Shown here piece by piece: positions 8,744-16,073 of a stretch of DNA of 64,000 nucleotides (position 1 is its first letter; the number at the start of each line of letters is the position of its first letter). The stretch spans positions 1 through 64,000 of the forward strand of contig NZ_JBFTER010000015.1 of the NCBI RefSeq assembly GCF_047229345.1. Reading direction: 5' to 3'. Below the pieces are notes generated by a model that worked only from the letters and a program-made list of their open reading frames with translations, searched no databases and was not told where the DNA came from. Position numbers and translations under genes: made by a program. Origin of the DNA: Cellulomonas_A sp047229345. Lineage in GTDB: Bacteria > Actinomycetota > Actinomycetes > Actinomycetales > Cellulomonadaceae.

Positions 8744-9469
8744 ATGACCGAGAAGCAGACGATCCTGGGCCGCATCACGACGCTGGCCCGCGCCAACATC
8801 AACTCGATGCTCGACCGGGCCGAGGACCCCGCGAAGATGATCGACCAGCTGATCCGCGACTACACGAACAACATCGCCGAGGCCGAGGAGGCGGTCGCGC
8901 AGACGATCGGCAACCTGCGCCTCGCGGAGGCGGACCACCGCGAGGACGTCGCGTCGGCGGCGAGCTGGGGCCAGAAGGCGCTCGCCGCGTCCTCGAAGGC
9001 CGACCAGCTCCGCACGAGCGGCGACACCGCGGGCGCCGACAAGTTCGACAACCTCGCCAAGGTCGCGCTCGGCAAGCAGATCGCCGCGGAGCAGGAAGCC
9101 AAGGACGCCGAGCCGCTCATCGCGTCGCAGACGGAGACGGTCGAGAAGCTCAAGGCCGGGCTCGCCGCCTCGAAGGAGCGCCTCGCGGACCTCAGGAACC
9201 GCCGCGACAACCTCGTCGCGCGGCAGAAGAGCGCCCAGGCGCAGTCGCAGCTGCAGGACGCGCTCGGCTCGATCAACGTGCTCGACCCGACGAGCGAGCT
9301 CTCGCGCTTCGAGGACAAGGTGCGCCGCGAGGAGGCCCGCGTCCAGGGCCACGCCGAGCTCGCCGCGTCGTCGATCGACGCGCAGTTCGAGGAGCTCGAG
9401 GCGTCGGGCCAGAACCTCGAGGTCGAGGCCCGGCTCGCCGCGCTCAAGCGCGGGTCCGCCCCGGCCTGA
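8744..9469 (+). CDS. pspA: PspA/IM30 family membrane-stress protein
   Basis: A 241-residue, almost entirely helical protein of the PspA/Vipp1 (ESCRT-III-like) family, which coats and stabilises damaged inner membrane. The start MTEKQTILGRITTLARANIN is the amphipathic helix 0/1, followed by the usual SMLDRAEDPAKMIDQLIRDY. Long charged coiled coils continue to the end. The ATG has GAGAGGGA upstream. The order TPM protein then PspA suggests one transcript and a joint role at the membrane. No adjacent PspF- or PspC-like regulator is seen, though a two-component system follows. Confidence 0.93.
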   Translation: MTEKQTILGRITTLARANINSMLDRAEDPAKMIDQLIRDYTNNIAEAEEAVAQTIGNLRLAEADHREDVASAASWGQKALAASSKADQLRTSGDTAGADKFDNLAKVALGKQIAAEQEAKDAEPLIASQTETVEKLKAGLAASKERLADLRNRRDNLVARQKSAQAQSQLQDALGSINVLDPTSELSRFEDKVRREEARVQGHAELAASSIDAQFEELEASGQNLEVEARLAALKRGSAPA

Positions 9470-9486
9470 CGCACCGCCGCTCCCCC

Positions 9487-9540
9487 GCCGACGCCCGCGC
9501 GTCCGGACGCTCCCGCAGCGACCGGGCCGCGGGCGTCGGC
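9487..9540 (+). terminator. Long-loop hairpin after pspA
   Basis: GCCGACGCCCGCG (9487-9499) pairs exactly with CGCGGGCGTCGGC (9528-9540) around a 28-base loop. It sits between pspA and the response regulator and probably ends the pspA transcript. The long loop lowers confidence. Confidence 0.5.
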
Positions 9541-9675
9541 GTGCCCGACGAGGTGCCGGACGCGCAGGTTCCCCGGCTCGTCCCCGCGGACGGGCCGGTG
9601 CGCTCACCGACGTGCGCCACGCCGTCCGCAGCGTCCTCCCAGGCCGCTCCCAGCCCCGCGACGCACACTGAGGGC

Positions 9676-10410
9676 ATGACGGGGACCCCTGTGCAGCCCG
9701 AGGCGCGCCTGCTCGTCGTCGACGACGAGCCGAACATCCGCGAGCTGCTCGCGACGTCGCTGCGCTTCGCGGGCTTCGAGGTCCACGCCGCGGCCGACGG
9801 CGCCTCCGCGCTGCGGCTCGCGCGGCAGGTCGAGCCGGACCTCGTCGTCCTCGACGTGATGCTCCCCGACATGGACGGCTTCACCGTGACGCGGCGGCTG
9901 CGCGAGAAGGGGCAGCACGTCCCCGTGCTCTTCCTGACGGCGCGCGACGACACGTCGGACAAGGTCACGGGCCTGACGGTCGGCGGCGACGACTACGTGA
10001 CCAAGCCGTTCAGCCTCGAGGAGGTCGTCGCGCGGATCCGTGCGGTGCTGCGCCGGACCCACCCGGGCGACGCCGACGAGTCGAGCATCCTGCGCGTCGG
10101 CGACCTCGAGCTCGACGAGGACAGCCACGAGGTGCGCCGCGCCGGCCAGGTCGTCGACCTCTCGCCGACCGAGTTCAAGCTGCTGCGGTACCTCATGCTC
10201 AACCCGGGCCGGGTCCTGTCGAAGTCGCAGATCCTCGACCACGTGTGGCAGTACGACTGGGGCGGCGACGCCAACATCGTCGAGTCCTACATCTCCTACC
10301 TGCGTCGCAAGGTGGACCAGGTGACCGGGCCCGGCGGCCAGCCCGTCGAGCCCCTCATCCAGACCAAGCGCGGCGTCGGGTACCTGCTGCGCCGCGTCGC
10401 GAACCCGTGA
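9676..10410 (+). CDS. OmpR/PhoB-type response regulator
   Basis: A 244-residue DNA-binding response regulator. The receiver domain has acidic residues D16/D17 (VVDDEPN), phospho-acceptor D60 (VVLDVMLPDMDG), the FLTA threonine and the conserved Lys in TKPF. The C-terminal winged helix has LSPTEFKLLRYLMLNPGRVL and ends QTKRGVGYLLRR. ATG 9676 gives the canonical N-terminus; a CACACT box lies 6 bases upstream, compatible with a leaderless mRNA, and no convincing ribosome site is seen. The stop overlaps the kinase GTG by 4 bases (GTGA). It resembles MprA/TcrA-like regulators, but target genes cannot be inferred. Confidence 0.95.
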   Translation: MTGTPVQPEARLLVVDDEPNIRELLATSLRFAGFEVHAAADGASALRLARQVEPDLVVLDVMLPDMDGFTVTRRLREKGQHVPVLFLTARDDTSDKVTGLTVGGDDYVTKPFSLEEVVARIRAVLRRTHPGDADESSILRVGDLELDEDSHEVRRAGQVVDLSPTEFKLLRYLMLNPGRVLSKSQILDHVWQYDWGGDANIVESYISYLRRKVDQVTGPGGQPVEPLIQTKRGVGYLLRRVANP

Positions 10411-12215
10411 GCGCGACGCCCGCCGGCGCTCCTGCTCCCGACCGGCAGGACGCCGCCGACGAGCCGCGGGACTCGGTGCGCGGCCCTGCGGCGGACGAGC
10501 CGGCCACCGGTCCGACGCCCAGCGCAGGGCGCGAGTCCGGGGCGGCGCCGAGCGCCGGGCGGGCGACCGGACCTGCGCCGGCGGAGAGCGACGGACCGAC
10601 GGCGGGCGACGCCGCGCCCTCCCGCGCCGCCCTCCTGGCCGACCGTGCCCGCGGCGCGTGGGCCGGCGTCCCGCTCCGCGCGCGACTGGTCGGGATCATC
10701 ACGGCCCTGCTCGCGGTCGGCCTGCTCATCGCCGGGCTGACGACCGCGACCCTGCTCGAGCGCTACCTCGTCGGGCAGGTCGACCGGCGCCTCGAGACGG
10801 AGGCCGCGTACCTCGCGCAGCGCGAGGCCGACAGCCTGTTCGGCGACAGCCGCCCCGGCGACTCCTCGTTCGTGCCGACCGACTACGTGCTCGTGGTGAC
10901 GGACGTGCTCGGCGGCCGCAAGACGTCCGGCCGGGACACGACGTACCGGGAGTACGGCGTCCCCGCACCGCCGGACCTGACGCCCGCCGAGGCGCGCGCG
11001 ACCGACCGCCGGCCGTTCGACGTCCCGAGCAACCGCCCGGGGTCGTCGTGGCGCTTCGTCGCCTTCTCGATGTCGAGCGGCGGCGAGCCCATCGGCACGG
11101 TCAGCGTCGGCCTGCCGCTCGGCGACGTCCAGCGCACGGTCAAGCGCATCACGCTCCTGCTGCTCACGAGCGGGCTCGGCATCGTCGTGCTCGGTGCGCT
11201 CGCCGGCAGCTGGGCGGTCCGGCGGTCGCTGCGCCCCCTGCGCGAGATCGAGTCGACCGCCGCGTCGATCGCCGCGGGCGACCTGTCCCGCCGCGTCCCG
11301 ACCGCTCCGGAGACCACCGAGGTCGGCCGGCTAGGGGCGGCCCTCAACGGGATGCTCGCGCAGATCGAGAAGGCGTTCGCGGACCGCACGGCGTCCGAGG
11401 CGCGCATGCGGCGGTTCGTGGCGGACGCCTCGCACGAGCTGCGCACCCCGCTCGCGGCGATCCGCGGGTACGGCGAGCTGTACCGGATGGGCGCACTCAC
11501 CGAGAAGGACCAGGTCGACGACACGTTCCGGCGCGTCGAGGAGTCCGCGACCCGGATGGGCGGGCTCGTCGAGGACCTGCTCGCGCTCGCCCGGCTCGAC
11601 GACGGCCGACCGATGCGCCTCGACGACGTCGACCTCGCGGTCCTCGCCGCCGACGCGCTGAGCGACCTGCACGCGCTCGACCCGTCGCGCGCGACCGCCC
11701 TGCTCGGCCCGGACGGCGCCCCGCTGCGCTCGTGCGTCGTGGCGGGCGACGAGCGGATGCTGCGCCAGGTCGTGTCGAACCTCGTCGGGAACGTCGTGCA
11801 GCACACCCCGGCGGGGACCCCCGTCGAGCTGTCCGTGGGGGTCGTCGCCGACCGCCCGGGCGAGGGGGTGCTCGAGGTGCGCGACCACGGGCCCGGCATC
11901 GACCCGGAGCACGCGGCGCGCGTCTTCGAGCGGTTCTACCGGGTCGACGCGAGCCGCTCGCGCGGCGGCACGGCAGGGGGTGGCACGGGCGGCGGCGCGG
12001 GGCTCGGCATGGCGATCGTCGCGGCGATCGTCACGGCGCACCGCGGCGACGTGAGCCTCACGCAGACCCCGGGCGGCGGGACGACCGTGCGGGTGGCCCT
12101 CCCCCTCGCGAGGCCGGGGCACGTCGAGGACGAGGCCGCGGACGACGCCGACGAGGCAGGCACGGAGGTCGACGACACCCGTACGACGGTCGCCTCAGCC
12201 GAGGATGAACTCTGA
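10407..12215 (+). CDS. Sensor histidine kinase (HAMP, HisKA, HATPase)
   Basis: A 602-residue membrane kinase, partner of the preceding regulator. A long disordered Ala/Pro/Gly-rich cytoplasmic extension (1-80) precedes TM1 (about 93-117). An extracytoplasmic sensor region follows, then TM2 near TLLLLTSGLGIVVLGALAG and a HAMP segment. The phospho-accepting His343 is in DASHELRTPLAAIRGY. The ATP-binding domain has NLVGNVVQHT, VRDHGPGIDP and GAGLGMAIV, with an inserted GTAGGGTGGG stretch before the last G-box. The acidic tail is DEAADDADEAGTEVDD. GTG 10407 is fixed by the 4-base overlap. The input signal is unknown. Confidence 0.95.
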   Translation: MSATPAGAPAPDRQDAADEPRDSVRGPAADEPATGPTPSAGRESGAAPSAGRATGPAPAESDGPTAGDAAPSRAALLADRARGAWAGVPLRARLVGIITALLAVGLLIAGLTTATLLERYLVGQVDRRLETEAAYLAQREADSLFGDSRPGDSSFVPTDYVLVVTDVLGGRKTSGRDTTYREYGVPAPPDLTPAEARATDRRPFDVPSNRPGSSWRFVAFSMSSGGEPIGTVSVGLPLGDVQRTVKRITLLLLTSGLGIVVLGALAGSWAVRRSLRPLREIESTAASIAAGDLSRRVPTAPETTEVGRLGAALNGMLAQIEKAFADRTASEARMRRFVADASHELRTPLAAIRGYGELYRMGALTEKDQVDDTFRRVEESATRMGGLVEDLLALARLDDGRPMRLDDVDLAVLAADALSDLHALDPSRATALLGPDGAPLRSCVVAGDERMLRQVVSNLVGNVVQHTPAGTPVELSVGVVADRPGEGVLEVRDHGPGIDPEHAARVFERFYRVDASRSRGGTAGGGTGGGAGLGMAIVAAIVTAHRGDVSLTQTPGGGTTVRVALPLARPGHVEDEAADDADEAGTEVDDTRTTVASAEDEL

Positions 12216-12295
12216 CCTCGACGCGTAGGTGCTCGCGCGGCACCGTGGTTACGATGTCGGGTCCGAAGCAAGGGTCACCGTTCGTGAGGCTGGTC

Positions 12296-13114
12296 ATGGG
12301 CGTCTACGACGCACCGCAGTGGTTGCTCTCCGCGTTCGTCCGCAGCGCACTCGGGGCCGGGGCCACCGCTCCGCCCGAGGAGATCAAGGCAGCAGGGGTC
12401 GCCCTGGTGGACCGCTGGTCCGCCAAGGGACGCGACTTCCACAACCTCAAGCACCTCGTGGACGTCCTCGCCCGGGTCGACGAGCTCGCGGCCGAGACCC
12501 ACGAGCCGGACCTCGTGCGGCTCGCAGCCTGGTACCACGGGGCGATCTTCGACTCGGCGGACGCCGCCGCGTACGCGAACCGGGGCGGCGAGGACGAGCT
12601 CGCGAGCGCGCGCCTCGCGCTCGAGGAGCTCACGGCGCTCGGGGTGTCCGAGAAGCGCGCCCGCCGCGTGCACGACCTCGTGGTAGCGCTCCGACGCCAC
12701 AACACCGACGCGTCCGACTTCGACTGCGCCGTCCTGTGCGACGCCGACCTCGCGATGCTGGCCGCGGAGCCGCAGCGCTACAAGTCCTACCTGCACGACA
12801 TCCGCGCCGAGTACGCGCACCTGCCCGTCGAGCACTACGTGCGGGCCCGCGTGAACATCGTCCGCAAGCTCCTCGGCCGCACGAGCCTCTTCGTCAGCCC
12901 GCTCGGGGCGGCGTGGGAGGAGGCCGCGCGCCAGAACCTCGGCGCCGAGCTGCAGCGGCTCGAGAAGGAGCTCGCGAAGATCGACGCGGCGAACGCGGAG
13001 TCGGGCACGGCCTCCTCGGACGGGCACGAGACGGTGGCCGACGAGAACGCCACGGAGCCGGCCGCAGACGCGCAGACCTCGCTCGCCGCTCAGCCGCCCA
13101 CAGCCCGCCGCTGA
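12296..13114 (+). CDS. HD-superfamily metal-dependent phosphohydrolase (COG4339-like)
   Basis: About 272 residues. The HD-type metal ligands are visible in GRDFHNLKHLVDVL, AAWYHGAIFDSAD and LCDADLAML, a pattern of the predicted HD phosphohydrolases of COG4339. The substrate is unknown. The C-terminal 45 residues are Ala/Glu/Thr-rich and probably disordered. ATG 12296 has TGAGG 6 bases upstream and is preferred; in-frame starts at 12254, 12245 (GTG) and 12284 (GTG) would add 4 to 17 residues. It follows the kinase gene by 80 bases, and cotranscription is uncertain. Confidence 0.8.
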   Translation: MGVYDAPQWLLSAFVRSALGAGATAPPEEIKAAGVALVDRWSAKGRDFHNLKHLVDVLARVDELAAETHEPDLVRLAAWYHGAIFDSADAAAYANRGGEDELASARLALEELTALGVSEKRARRVHDLVVALRRHNTDASDFDCAVLCDADLAMLAAEPQRYKSYLHDIRAEYAHLPVEHYVRARVNIVRKLLGRTSLFVSPLGAAWEEAARQNLGAELQRLEKELAKIDAANAESGTASSDGHETVADENATEPAADAQTSLAAQPPTARR

Positions 13115-13203
13115 CGCGCGGCGCCGACGACCTCCGCGACCGGGCACTCGACCGCGCCGACGCCTGCGTAGCGTCCGGACCTCCACGAGCACAGGAGGAC
13201 GAG

Positions 13204-13494
13204 ATGAGCAGGTACGAGGTCGACAGCGCGCTGGTCGCCCAGGCTGCGGCCGGGGTCCAGGCCCGTACGGCGGCGGTCCGCAGCGAGGTCGCGGCCATGC
13301 AGCGCCAGCTCGCCGAGCTGCAGGGCGCCTGGCGCGGCGGTGCCGCCACTGCGTTCGCCGGCGTCATGACCGAGTGGTCCGCGACGCAGGCCCGCGTCGA
13401 GCAGTCGCTCGACCACATCACCGCGGCGCTCTCCGCCGCCGCGCGCACGTACTCCGACGCGGAGGACCAGGCGTCGCGGCTGTTCCTCCGCTGA
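13204..13494 (+). CDS. WXG100-family secreted protein
   Basis: A 96-residue helical hairpin protein of the ESAT-6/WXG100 class. The turn motif is WRG in LQGAWRGGAATAFAG, flanked by two heptad-rich helices; the C-terminal YSDAEDQAS carries the Y-x3-D/E export signal of type VII substrates. GGAGGACGAG precedes the ATG. No EccC ATPase or other ESX component is adjacent, so it would depend on a secretion locus elsewhere. It is a single copy here, so a homodimer is more likely than an EsxA/B pair. Confidence 0.9.
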   Translation: MSRYEVDSALVAQAAAGVQARTAAVRSEVAAMQRQLAELQGAWRGGAATAFAGVMTEWSATQARVEQSLDHITAALSAAARTYSDAEDQASRLFLR

Positions 13495-13535
13495 CGTCGC
13501 GGCGGCTCGCCGGCTGGCACGGCCGCACCGCATGC

Positions 13536-13650
13536 CGGTCGCGGCGGCGGCGCAGCACGGCGGTCGCGGCGGCGGCGCGGCACGGCGGTCGCGGCGGTCG
13601 CGCGGCCGCGCTTCATCGCGGTCGCGGCGGTCGCGCGGCTGCTGACACGG
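13536..13650. repeat. GC-rich tandem repeat, 25-bp unit decaying into longer copies
   Basis: Two near-identical 25-bp units at 13536-13560 and 13561-13585 (core CGGTCGCGGCGGCGGCGC) are followed by two longer, related units at 13586 and 13619 that begin CGGTCGCGGCGGTCGCGCGG. The array fills the gap between the WXG100 gene and the GNAT gene. It has no spacer structure and no clear coding sense. Confidence 0.75.
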
Positions 13651-13676
13651 TGGTGGAGCGGCGGGAGGATGCACCG

Positions 13677-14237
13677 GTGCCTCCCGCCCTCCACCCCCCG
13701 GCCCTTCGGCTCCCGCGCATCGCGAACGACACGCTCACGCTGCGCGCGTTCGAGGACCGCGACGCGCCCGCCGTCATGTCAGCGTCCACCGACCCGTTGA
13801 TCCCCCTGATCACCACCGTGCCGCCCGCGTGCGGCCTGGCCGGAGCGCTCGCGTTCGTCGGCCGGCAGCACGAGCGGGCCGCGACCGGCACCGGGTACTC
13901 GCTCGCGATCGCCCTGGCGCGCGACGACCGGGCCGTCGGTCAGATCGGGCTGTGGCCCGGGCAGGACGGGCGCGCGAGCGTCGGCTACTGGGTCGAGCCC
14001 GGGAGCCGCGGGCTCGGCGTCGCCACAGGAGCCCTGCGGCTGCTGAGCGCCTGGGGCCTGCAGCTCCCGGGCGTCGAGCGCCTCGAGCTCTACGTCGAGC
14101 CGTGGAACGAGGGCTCGTGGCGGGCCGCCGAACGCGCCGGGTACCAGCGCGAGGGACTGCTGCGCAGCTGGCAGACCGTGGGCGACGAGCGCCGGGACAT
14201 GCTGATGTACTCGCTGCTGCCCACCGACGACGTCTGA
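13677..14237 (+). CDS. GNAT acetyltransferase, RimJ/RimL type
   Basis: A 186-residue GNAT protein of the kind that acetylates protein N-termini or small amines. The order is LTLRAFEDRDAPAVM, the central sheet VGYWVEPGSRGLGVATGALR with the acetyl-CoA loop RGLGVATGA, and the C-terminal EPWNEGSWRAAERAGYQREG. GTG 13677 is chosen because GGGAGG lies 8 bases upstream and upstream codons fall in the repeat array. The substrate is not predictable. It appears monocistronic. Confidence 0.88.
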   Translation: MPPALHPPALRLPRIANDTLTLRAFEDRDAPAVMSASTDPLIPLITTVPPACGLAGALAFVGRQHERAATGTGYSLAIALARDDRAVGQIGLWPGQDGRASVGYWVEPGSRGLGVATGALRLLSAWGLQLPGVERLELYVEPWNEGSWRAAERAGYQREGLLRSWQTVGDERRDMLMYSLLPTDDV

Positions 14238-14246
14238 CATCGGCGC

Positions 14247-14276
14247 CTGTCCACAGATGGCGGCTGTCCACAGATG
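14247..14276. repeat. 13-bp direct repeat CTGTCCACAGATG, two copies
   Basis: Exact copies at 14247-14259 and 14264-14276, 17 bases apart start to start. Each contains TGTCCACA, eight bases of the actinobacterial DnaA-box consensus TTGTCCACA. The pair lies 36 bases upstream of the -10 of the DUF6318 gene, so it could be an operator or a DnaA-binding site. Confidence 0.6.
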
Positions 14277-14311
14277 TCGGACCGGCCGTGACCGGCTCGC
14301 CCCGGTTTCGC

Positions 14312-14317
14312 TAGGTT
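14312..14317 (+). promoter_or_regulatory. -10 box TAGGTT, leaderless promoter
   Basis: TAGGTT lies 7 bases before ATG 14325, which lacks a ribosome site. The spacing puts the transcript start at or next to the ATG. Confidence 0.6.
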
Positions 14318-14324
14318 CGCGGAC

Positions 14325-14957
14325 ATGCCTTCGCCTCGTGCGGCCGACGACGCCCGCCGCCCTGCTCGACGCCGTGACCGGTACCGTCCGGTGCGCGCCG
14401 CGGCGGGGGCGGTGGCGGTCCTGGCGGCGCTGCTGACCGGGTGCACCGGCGAGCCGACCGCCGAGCCGAGCCCGACGCGCACCGCGACGGCGAGCCCGAC
14501 AGCGTCGCCGACACCCACCCCGACCACCACACCTGAGCCGGAGCGGCCTGCGGCGATGGACGACCCGGGCGTCGACGGGGCGGTCGCCGCGGCGACGTAC
14601 TTCTTGTCCTTGTATCCCTACGTTCACGCCACGGGGGATCTCGCTGCCTGGAAGGCGATGAGCCACCCGGAGTGCGGCTTTTGCGCGAGTGTGACCGAGG
14701 GCGTCTCGGCGATGCACGCCCTCGGGAACAAGCAGACCGGGGGCGTCTTCACGGTTCGATCGAGCCAGCCGACGGAAGTGGAGGCAGCAAGATTTTTCGC
14801 GGTCGTGCTCGACGTCGAGCAGGCGGAGTCCGTCGAGACTGACGAACGCGGCACAGTCACTTCCACGGTCCCGGGCGGGCGCTACACAATGACGATCCTT
14901 GTCATCCGTGAGGGCGACGCCTGGCTCATTCGAGCTAGTGAGGCGAAGAGTGCGTGA
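14325..14957 (+). CDS. DUF6318-family lipoprotein
   Basis: A 210-residue exported lipoprotein. After a basic N-terminus the hydrophobic segment AAGAVAVLAALLTGC ends in a lipobox, with Cys lipidation expected at LLTGC. A Thr/Pro/Ser-rich linker follows (PSPTRTATASPTASPTPTPT). The folded domain starts RPAAMDDPGVDGAVAAATYF and has the DUF6318 hallmark segment AWKAMSHPECGFCASV with two cysteines. No activity is known for the family. The next gene overlaps by 8 bases, so the two exported products are probably made together. Base composition falls towards the 3' end, below that of the neighbours. Confidence 0.85.
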   Translation: MPSPRAADDARRPARRRDRYRPVRAAAGAVAVLAALLTGCTGEPTAEPSPTRTATASPTASPTPTPTTTPEPERPAAMDDPGVDGAVAAATYFLSLYPYVHATGDLAAWKAMSHPECGFCASVTEGVSAMHALGNKQTGGVFTVRSSQPTEVEAARFFAVVLDVEQAESVETDERGTVTSTVPGGRYTMTILVIREGDAWLIRASEAKSA

Positions 14958-15903
14958 GCGGGCGTGGGACACGCTCGGCCGCGCTGGCGTCATTGCAGCA
15001 GCAACGCTGCTGACCTGCTGCGTCGGCGTCGCTCCAGCAGCATCGGACGGTAAGCCCGGCGGCGTTGACGGCTATCTGCAAGACGATGTCGCACAGGTAT
15101 GGAACGAGGCGGCCGAAGACACGATGCGATCGGATCTCGGCGGCGGAGCGAACGACGGCGCCGCTTCCCTCGTGCAGTACCAGCGCGGCCGTCAGTGCAA
15201 CGTCGGTAACGCCACGCCCATCACCGAGCTGACTGCGCCGTGCCCGGACGCGGACGGATACGTCGACCCACCGCTCTGCGGTGACGGCGTCGCGCACCTC
15301 GAAGCACTGTGGCGCAGGAACCGGGACGCTCCGACGAGCATCAGCTGGGAACCGTGGACCTTCGTCGCTCCGGCGATCTGCCCCCAGGACGTGCTCCCGG
15401 AGTTCACCGCCGAGGACTTCCGCCGCTTGCCCCTCACCCCGTCCCCGGTCACCCCACAACCCCCGAACCCGCACCTGCTCACCGGACTCGGCCTCGTCGT
15501 GCACACCACCGCCGACCCCCAAGACCACCCCACCACCCTCCTGGGCTTCCCCCTCACCGTGCGCGCCACCCCCACCGAGTACACCTGGGACTTCGGCGAC
15601 GGCACCCGCACCACCACCACCCACCCCGGCACCCCCTACCCGACCGGCCACGACCACCACCCCGGTGACCCCGTCTACCCCCACGGCGTCATCGGCCACC
15701 CCTACCCACACCTGGGCACCTACACCCCCACCCTCACCACCACCTGGACCGGCCAGTACCTCCTCGCCGGAACCACCGACTGGCGCCCCATCGACGGCAC
15801 CGCCACCACCACCACCGCCCTGCCCACCGTCACCATCCACGACGCCACCAGCCACCTCGTCGCCGACAACTGCCACACCAACCCCCACGGCCCCGGCTGC
15901 TGA
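14950..15903 (+). CDS. Secreted PKD-domain protein
   Basis: A 317-residue exported protein. GTG 14950 has TGAGG 6 bases upstream and overlaps the DUF6318 stop by 8 bases; GTG 14938 is an alternative. A signal peptide (AGVIAAATLLTCCVGVAPAA) precedes a cysteine-containing region (about 30-170), then a Thr/Pro/His-rich C-terminal region with the PKD signature YTWDFGDGT. PKD folds mediate surface protein contacts. Codon use changes sharply: the first half is mixed, while from about 15460 nearly every codon ends in C. No catalytic domain is recognised. Confidence 0.8.
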   Translation: MRERAWDTLGRAGVIAAATLLTCCVGVAPAASDGKPGGVDGYLQDDVAQVWNEAAEDTMRSDLGGGANDGAASLVQYQRGRQCNVGNATPITELTAPCPDADGYVDPPLCGDGVAHLEALWRRNRDAPTSISWEPWTFVAPAICPQDVLPEFTAEDFRRLPLTPSPVTPQPPNPHLLTGLGLVVHTTADPQDHPTTLLGFPLTVRATPTEYTWDFGDGTRTTTTHPGTPYPTGHDHHPGDPVYPHGVIGHPYPHLGTYTPTLTTTWTGQYLLAGTTDWRPIDGTATTTTALPTVTIHDATSHLVADNCHTNPHGPGC

Positions 15904-16073
15904 CCACGCACGTGAACGACGAACCCGGCCGCCGGTGGGGACGACCGGCGCCGAACGGCGAACGACGCGGCCGCCGGGGGTCCGGCGACCGCGTCCTAGG
16001 TCGTGCGCCACGCGACGTGGGTGCTGCGTTGTGCGCCGCGAGTCCCGCGCTGTCCGCACGTGGGCGCCAGACC

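Noticed and set aside
4657..8802. A 1381-codon open frame on the minus strand
   Set aside because: It runs antisense or out of frame through the HEAT-repeat, amidotransferase and TPM genes, is Arg/Ala/Gly-rich and has no recognisable domain. Long spurious frames are expected at this GC content.
13536..13650. The tandem array as a CRISPR
   Set aside because: Units are directly abutting without unique spacers, and no cas genes are present.
14247..14276. The TGTCCACA repeats as a replication origin
   Set aside because: There are only two imperfect boxes, no AT-rich unwinding region and no dnaA, dnaN or rpmH nearby.
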